Assembly (NCBI RefSeq): GCF_030646155.1
Contig: NZ_JAUTDN010000002.1
Location: 1 to 64,000 of the forward strand
Direction: 5' to 3'
DNA: 64,000 nucleotides
DNA from: Conexibacter sp. CPCC 205762
Lineage (GTDB): Bacteria; Actinomycetota; Thermoleophilia; Solirubrobacterales; Solirubrobacteraceae
Position numbers and translations under genes: made by a program. Positions 60,345 through 64,000 of the stretch are shown here, piece after piece (position 1 is the stretch's first letter; the number at the start of each line of letters is the position of its first letter). The notes below the pieces were generated by a model. It did not search any database. It had not been told where the DNA came from and saw only the letters and a program-made list of their open reading frames with translations.

Positions 60345-61307
60345 TCACGCCTCGTCGAGCTGCGCCAGCAGGCACTCGGCGGGCGGCTTGTCATCGCGCC
60401 ACCGTCTCAGCCTGGCGCCGTGGCGGATGCGTCCGCCGGCGACGTGGTCGAAGCTGACCTCGACGACCAGCTCCGGTCGCAGCCCGACCCATTCGAGGTC
60501 CTTGTCGTTCTTCCAGCGGCTGGGGTCGGCGGAGCCGCGCTCGCCGCTCTCGTACGGCGCCAGTCTGCCGACCAGCTCGCGTCTCTCGGCCGCCTTCAGG
60601 CCCGAGGTGTGGCCGACGACGCGCAGTCTGCCGTCGTCGTCGTAGAGGCCGAGGATCAGCGAGCCGACCGTCTCCGGCTCCTTGCCGGGGCGCCAGCCGA
60701 CGAGCACCGCGTCGATCGTGCGGACGCGCTTGATCTTCGCCATCCCCGCGCGGTCGCCGGGGCGGTACGGCGCCGCCAGCTCCTTCGCGATCACGCCTTC
60801 GGCGGTGCGCAGCCACGGCTCCGCCTCCTCCGCCGTGCGCACGAGCGGCGTCGGGTCCAGCGGCGTCTCGCCGCCGAGCCGCTGCGCGAGCGCGACGAGC
60901 GCCTCGCGGCGCTGCTCGAACGGCCGCTCCAGCAGCAGCTCGTCGCCATCGGCGAGCAGGTCGAACGCGATGAAGTGGGCCGGCGTCTCGAGCGAGAGCT
61001 TCTCGATCCGCGACGCCGCCGGGTGGATCCGCTGCGACAGCAGGTCGAAGTCCTGGCCGCCGTGCGCGTCGTCGATGACGATCTCGCCGTCGACGACGTA
61101 GCGGCCGGCCGGGAAGCTCAGCTCGGGGAAGTAGCGCTCCAGCGGTCTGCCGCCGCGGGAGAGGATCTCGACCGCGTCGCCGTCGACGAAGACGAGCGCG
61201 CGGAAGCCGTCGAACTTCGGCTCGAAGGCCCAGTCAGCTCCGCTCGGAAGTGACGAGCGCGAGCGAGCCAGCTGAGGGCTGAGGGGCGGGGCAAGCGGAA
61301 GCGCCAC
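60345..61307 (-). CDS. ATP-dependent DNA ligase (LigC/LigD ligase-domain type)
   Basis: 320 residues. Adenylation motif E-P-K-F-D-G-F-R-A-L with Lys31, S-R-G-G motif III, D-G-E-I-V-I (IV), E-G-V-I-A-K (motif IV/V region) and a C-terminal OB fold with W-x-G-W-R-P-G-K and V-S-F-D-H. No polymerase or nuclease domain is fused. Joins DNA nicks, probably in repair. Its first 74 bases overlap the end of the EamA gene in another frame. Confidence 0.9.
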   Translation of the reverse strand: MALPLAPPLSPQLARSRSSLPSGADWAFEPKFDGFRALVFVDGDAVEILSRGGRPLERYFPELSFPAGRYVVDGEIVIDDAHGGQDFDLLSQRIHPAASRIEKLSLETPAHFIAFDLLADGDELLLERPFEQRREALVALAQRLGGETPLDPTPLVRTAEEAEPWLRTAEGVIAKELAAPYRPGDRAGMAKIKRVRTIDAVLVGWRPGKEPETVGSLILGLYDDDGRLRVVGHTSGLKAAERRELVGRLAPYESGERGSADPSRWKNDKDLEWVGLRPELVVEVSFDHVAGGRIRHGARLRRWRDDKPPAECLLAQLDEA

Positions 61308-62241
61308 GGTCGCGCGATGCTATCGGCAGCGCGGCGCGGCGGCGAGCGAGACGTCGGCGCACCGGCACCTGCAGGATCACGACCGCGCCGATCACGAGCA
61401 TCGCGCCGACGAGCTGGATCGGGCTCAGCTGCTCGCCGAAGACGATCCCCGCCAGCGTCATCGCGACGAGCGGGTCGAGCGCCGACATGATCGAGGCGCG
61501 GCTGGGGCCGAGCCGTTCGACGCCGGCGACGAAGGCGCTCATGCCGATCGTCGTCGAGCCGATCGCGATCACGACGATCCACAGCCACGCCTGCCAGTGC
61601 AGCGCGCCGAGATGGATCGTGCCGGTCGTCGTGCCGGCGGCGGCGAAGGCGATCGCGGCGCCGCTGCAGATCAGCGCGGCGAAGGTGAGCGGGTGCATGC
61701 GGCCGCCGAGCGCGTCGGCGCTCAGCACGTAGGTCGCGTAGATCGCGGCGGCGGCGAGCGCGAGCCCGACGCCGACGGGGTCGATCGCGCCGGTCGCGCC
61801 GCCGGCGAGCGTCAGCACGACGCCGGCCGTCGCTATCGCGACCGCGCCGAGGCGGCGGCGCGACGGCGGCTCGCGCCGCAGCGCGATCGCCGCGACGACG
61901 ACGATCGCCGGGTAGGAGAACATCAGCAGCTCGCCGAGCGAGGCGTCGATCCGCGTCAGCGCGGAGGCGTAGAGGCCGGACTCGGCGCTGTAGAGGAAGA
62001 GGCCGAGCGCGAGCGCGGCGAGCGCCGAGCGCTTGTCGGCGCGCGCGACGCCGCGGTGGGCGGCGATGATCCACAGCAGCCCGGCGCCGACCGCGAAGCG
62101 GACCGACATCAGCGTCAGGACGCTGGCGCCGGCGGCGTACGCGAGCTTGGCGAGCACCGCCATCGAGCCGAAGCCGAGCGCGGCGACGATGCACAGGAGC
62201 AGGCCCTGGCGCTCGCGGCTGATCTGCGGAGAAACGTTCAC
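61234..62241 (-). CDS. EamA/DMT-family transporter
   Basis: 335 residues with ten helices in two EamA halves (A-A-L-G-F-G-S-M-A-V-L-A-K near 20; L-A-A-A-A-I-Y-A-T-Y-V-L near 165) and E-R-L-G-P-S-R-A-S-I-M-S-A-L-D-P-L-V-A in helix 9. Probably exports a small metabolite. Divergent from a LysR gene that likely controls it. The 40-residue polar C-terminal tail is in the overlap with the ligase gene. Confidence 0.85.
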   Translation of the reverse strand: MNVSPQISRERQGLLLCIVAALGFGSMAVLAKLAYAAGASVLTLMSVRFAVGAGLLWIIAAHRGVARADKRSALAALALGLFLYSAESGLYASALTRIDASLGELLMFSYPAIVVVAAIALRREPPSRRRLGAVAIATAGVVLTLAGGATGAIDPVGVGLALAAAAIYATYVLSADALGGRMHPLTFAALICSGAAIAFAAAGTTTGTIHLGALHWQAWLWIVVIAIGSTTIGMSAFVAGVERLGPSRASIMSALDPLVAMTLAGIVFGEQLSPIQLVGAMLVIGAVVILQVPVRRRLARRRAALPIASRDRGASACPAPQPSAGSLALVTSERS

Positions 62242-62312
62242 GCAACCTAAAGTAGGCCTGCGGCGGCCATCGCGTTACCCTTGATGTACTTCGGCATGCC
62301 AAGGATTTCCCT

Positions 62313-63236
62313 ATGACACTGCAGCAGCTCCAGTACTTCCTCGCGACGATCCAGCACGGCACCTTCAGCGCCGCGGCCGACGCGCTCTACATGGCGCAGC
62401 CGTCGCTGTCGGAGCAGATCCGTCGGCTGGAGTCGGAGCTGGGCGTCGCGCTGTTCGTGCGCGCGGGGCGCAGACTGGTGCTGACCGAGGCCGGCCGCGC
62501 GCTGCGGCCGGAGGCGGAGCGGACGCTGGCGGCGGCCGAGCGCGCCACCTCCTCGGTCGCCGACGTGCGCGAGCTGAGAGCGGGCACGGCGACCTTCGGC
62601 ACCTTCGGCGACGCGCCGACCTGGCTGATCGGCAACGTCGCGGCCGCCTTCCGCCGCCGCCACCCCGACGTCCATCTGCGGATCGTCGGGCTGAACTCCT
62701 CCGAGGTCGCCGACGAGGTGCGCGAGGGGCGGATCGAGGCCGGCCTGATCGTGCTGCCGATCGACGACGCCGGCCTCGACGTGCGCCCGGCGATGGAGGA
62801 CGAGCTGGTGTGGGTCAGCGCCGACGCCGAGCGGATCGCGAGACCGGTCGCGGTCGAGGCGCTCGCCGACGTGCCGCTGATCCTCTACGACGCCCGCTGG
62901 GGCTGGGAGGACCCGACCCGCCGCGCGCTGTTCGAGCGCGCCCAGCGCGCCGGCGTCAAGCTGCAGACCGCGGTCGAGGTCGAGGAGGTCGCCAACGCGC
63001 TCGACCTCGCCGCCCGCGGCCTCGGCGACACGATCATCTCCCGCTCGATCTCGCTCCGCCGCGGCGCCCTCCCGAGCGCTCTCGGCGTCGCCTCCTTCGA
63101 CCCGCCGCTGCACGAGACCTTCGCCTTCATCTCCCGCCGCGACGCCCACCTCTCGCCGGCGACGCGCGAGCTGATCGCGCTCGCCGAGAAGCAGCTCGCG
63201 AACATGGAATCCCGCCGCGACGCGGCGAGAGACTGA
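62313..63236 (+). CDS. LysR-family transcriptional regulator
   Basis: 307 residues. Helix-turn-helix at 1-60 (L-Q-Q-L-Q-Y-F-L-A-T, F-S-A-A-A-D-A-L-Y-M-A-Q-P-S-L-S-E-Q-I) followed by a substrate-binding domain. The 71-base gap to the divergent EamA gene has an inverted repeat CCTTG...CAAGG (about 62278-62303) suitable for LysR binding, so EamA export is the likely target. Effector unknown. Confidence 0.9.
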   Translation: MTLQQLQYFLATIQHGTFSAAADALYMAQPSLSEQIRRLESELGVALFVRAGRRLVLTEAGRALRPEAERTLAAAERATSSVADVRELRAGTATFGTFGDAPTWLIGNVAAAFRRRHPDVHLRIVGLNSSEVADEVREGRIEAGLIVLPIDDAGLDVRPAMEDELVWVSADAERIARPVAVEALADVPLILYDARWGWEDPTRRALFERAQRAGVKLQTAVEVEEVANALDLAARGLGDTIISRSISLRRGALPSALGVASFDPPLHETFAFISRRDAHLSPATRELIALAEKQLANMESRRDAARD

Positions 63237-63240
63237 CGGC

Positions 63241-64000
63241 TCAGCGCCGCGGCGCGGCGGCGCTGCCGCGGAGGCGGCGGAGGACCATGTCGGCGAGCGC
63301 GGGGGAGAGGCCGTGGACGATGCCGAGCAGGCCGACGAGCTTCGGGTAGGCGACGGCGCGGCGGTCGGCGGCGACGGCGGCGAGGACCGCGTCGGCGAGC
63401 CGGTCGGGCGAGGCCGCTCTGTCGCCGCCGTGGTACCAGGGCGGCATCGTCGCCTTCTCGTGATCGTGCAGGTGGGTGGCGATCTCGCCCGGGTAGACGA
63501 GCGTGAGGCCGACGCCGGTGCCGGCCAGCTCGTGCCGCAGCGCCTCGCCGAAGGCGCGCTGGGCGGCCTTCGTCGCGCCGTAGACGGCGGCGTCGGGGAA
63601 GGAGCGCATCGCCGCGCCGGAGGAGACGATCACGACGTGGCCGCGGCCGGCTGCGACCATCGGCTCCAGCGCCGCGCGCACCGTCCAGACGGTGCCGAGC
63701 CAGTTGACCGCCGTCATCCGCTCGACCAGCTCCGGCGTCAGCGCGCGGAACGGGCCGTAGTGGGCGACGCCGGCGTTGGCGACCACCAGCTCAAGCCCGC
63801 CGGCCTCGGCGACGAACTGCGCCACCGCCGCCTCGATCGCCTCGCGCGAGGCGACGTCGCAGGGCAGCGGGAGGTGACCGGAGCCGGGCAGCTCGCGCGC
63901 CAGCCGCTCCAGCTCGCCGGCCGAGCGCGCCGCCAGGCCGACCGTCGCGCCGCGCGCGGCCAGCGCGCGCGCGAGCGCCTCCCCGATCCCGCTCGACGCG
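63241..64000 (-). CDS. SDR-family oxidoreductase (5' end outside window)
   Basis: About 252 codons run off the right edge. S-S-G-I-G-E-A-L-A-R-A-L-A marks the cofactor loop, A-N-A-G-V-A-H-Y-G the N-A-G motif, I-V-S-S-G-A-A and catalytic Y-G-A-T-K-A-A-Q-R-A-F near the middle, then P-G-E-I-A-T. The 60-residue C-terminal extension with D-M-V-L-R-R-L-R is typical of membrane-associated SDRs. Convergent with the LysR gene, four bases apart. Confidence 0.9.
   Translation of the reverse strand, partial: ASSGIGEALARALAARGATVGLAARSAGELERLARELPGSGHLPLPCDVASREAIEAAVAQFVAEAGGLELVVANAGVAHYGPFRALTPELVERMTAVNWLGTVWTVRAALEPMVAAGRGHVVIVSSGAAMRSFPDAAVYGATKAAQRAFGEALRHELAGTGVGLTLVYPGEIATHLHDHEKATMPPWYHGGDRAASPDRLADAVLAAVAADRRAVAYPKLVGLLGIVHGLSPALADMVLRRLRGSAAAPRR

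Overview
The window is very GC-rich DNA with GTG/ATG starts, few Shine-Dalgarno sites, many TANNNT boxes placed 6-8 nt before start codons (leaderless transcription) and dense overlapping genes. Gene content (choice-of-anchor M surface proteins, anchored-repeat ABC transporter, Fur/Zur-like regulators, a DUF6421-type protein, an MrfA-type helicase) points to an actinobacterium. The combination would fit a soil Thermoleophilia/Solirubrobacterales lineage such as Conexibacter, but that placement is inference.

Layout. (1) 1-14.1 kb is an accessory, partly decayed zone: a diguanylate cyclase and the tail of another, broken membrane-protein genes, a four-gene block of unknown function with frameshifts, two related small proteins that resemble MbcA/ParS/Xre antitoxins, an AraC-type regulator coupled to an unknown gene, an AT-rich small ORF, and many spacers without convincing genes. 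(2) 14.1-35.5 kb is one coherent system: two Fur-family regulators, seven or eight secreted or anchored proteins built from choice-of-anchor M domains, a ZnuABC-like ABC transporter (substrate-binding protein, membrane-anchored receptor, ATPase, permease), two divergent G3E GTPases, a His-rich putative metal-binding protein and a large NHL-repeat protein. A palindromic box (TGAGAC-N3-GTCTCA and variants) occurs at six positions, always in a promoter region of this cluster. I read this as a zinc (or manganese) starvation regulon: surface proteins capture metal, the binding protein and ABC transporter import it, the GTPases deliver it, and the Fur-like proteins repress the set. (3) 35.5-40.1 kb is a recombination zone: a MarR gene, a truncated MFS gene abutting a histidyl-tRNA synthetase fragment, two small genes sharing a LexA-type box, a tyrosine recombinase with a helix-turn-helix partner, tandem terminators and tRNA-Phe(GAA). 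A 95-bp direct repeat lies next to the recombinase (37.63 kb) and again at 13.67 kb, bracketing the metal cluster. (4) 40.1-64 kb looks like ordinary chromosome: MFS transporter, rhomboid protease, M23 peptidase, MrfA-like helicase, VOC and Lrp proteins, a DUF6421/SDR/threonine aldolase run, GpsA, glycerate kinase, a TasA/SipW secretion locus, a DUF2278 protein, DNA ligase, EamA and LysR, and two SDRs (the last cut by the window end).

All functional calls come from reading motifs in the sequence. No similarity search was run.
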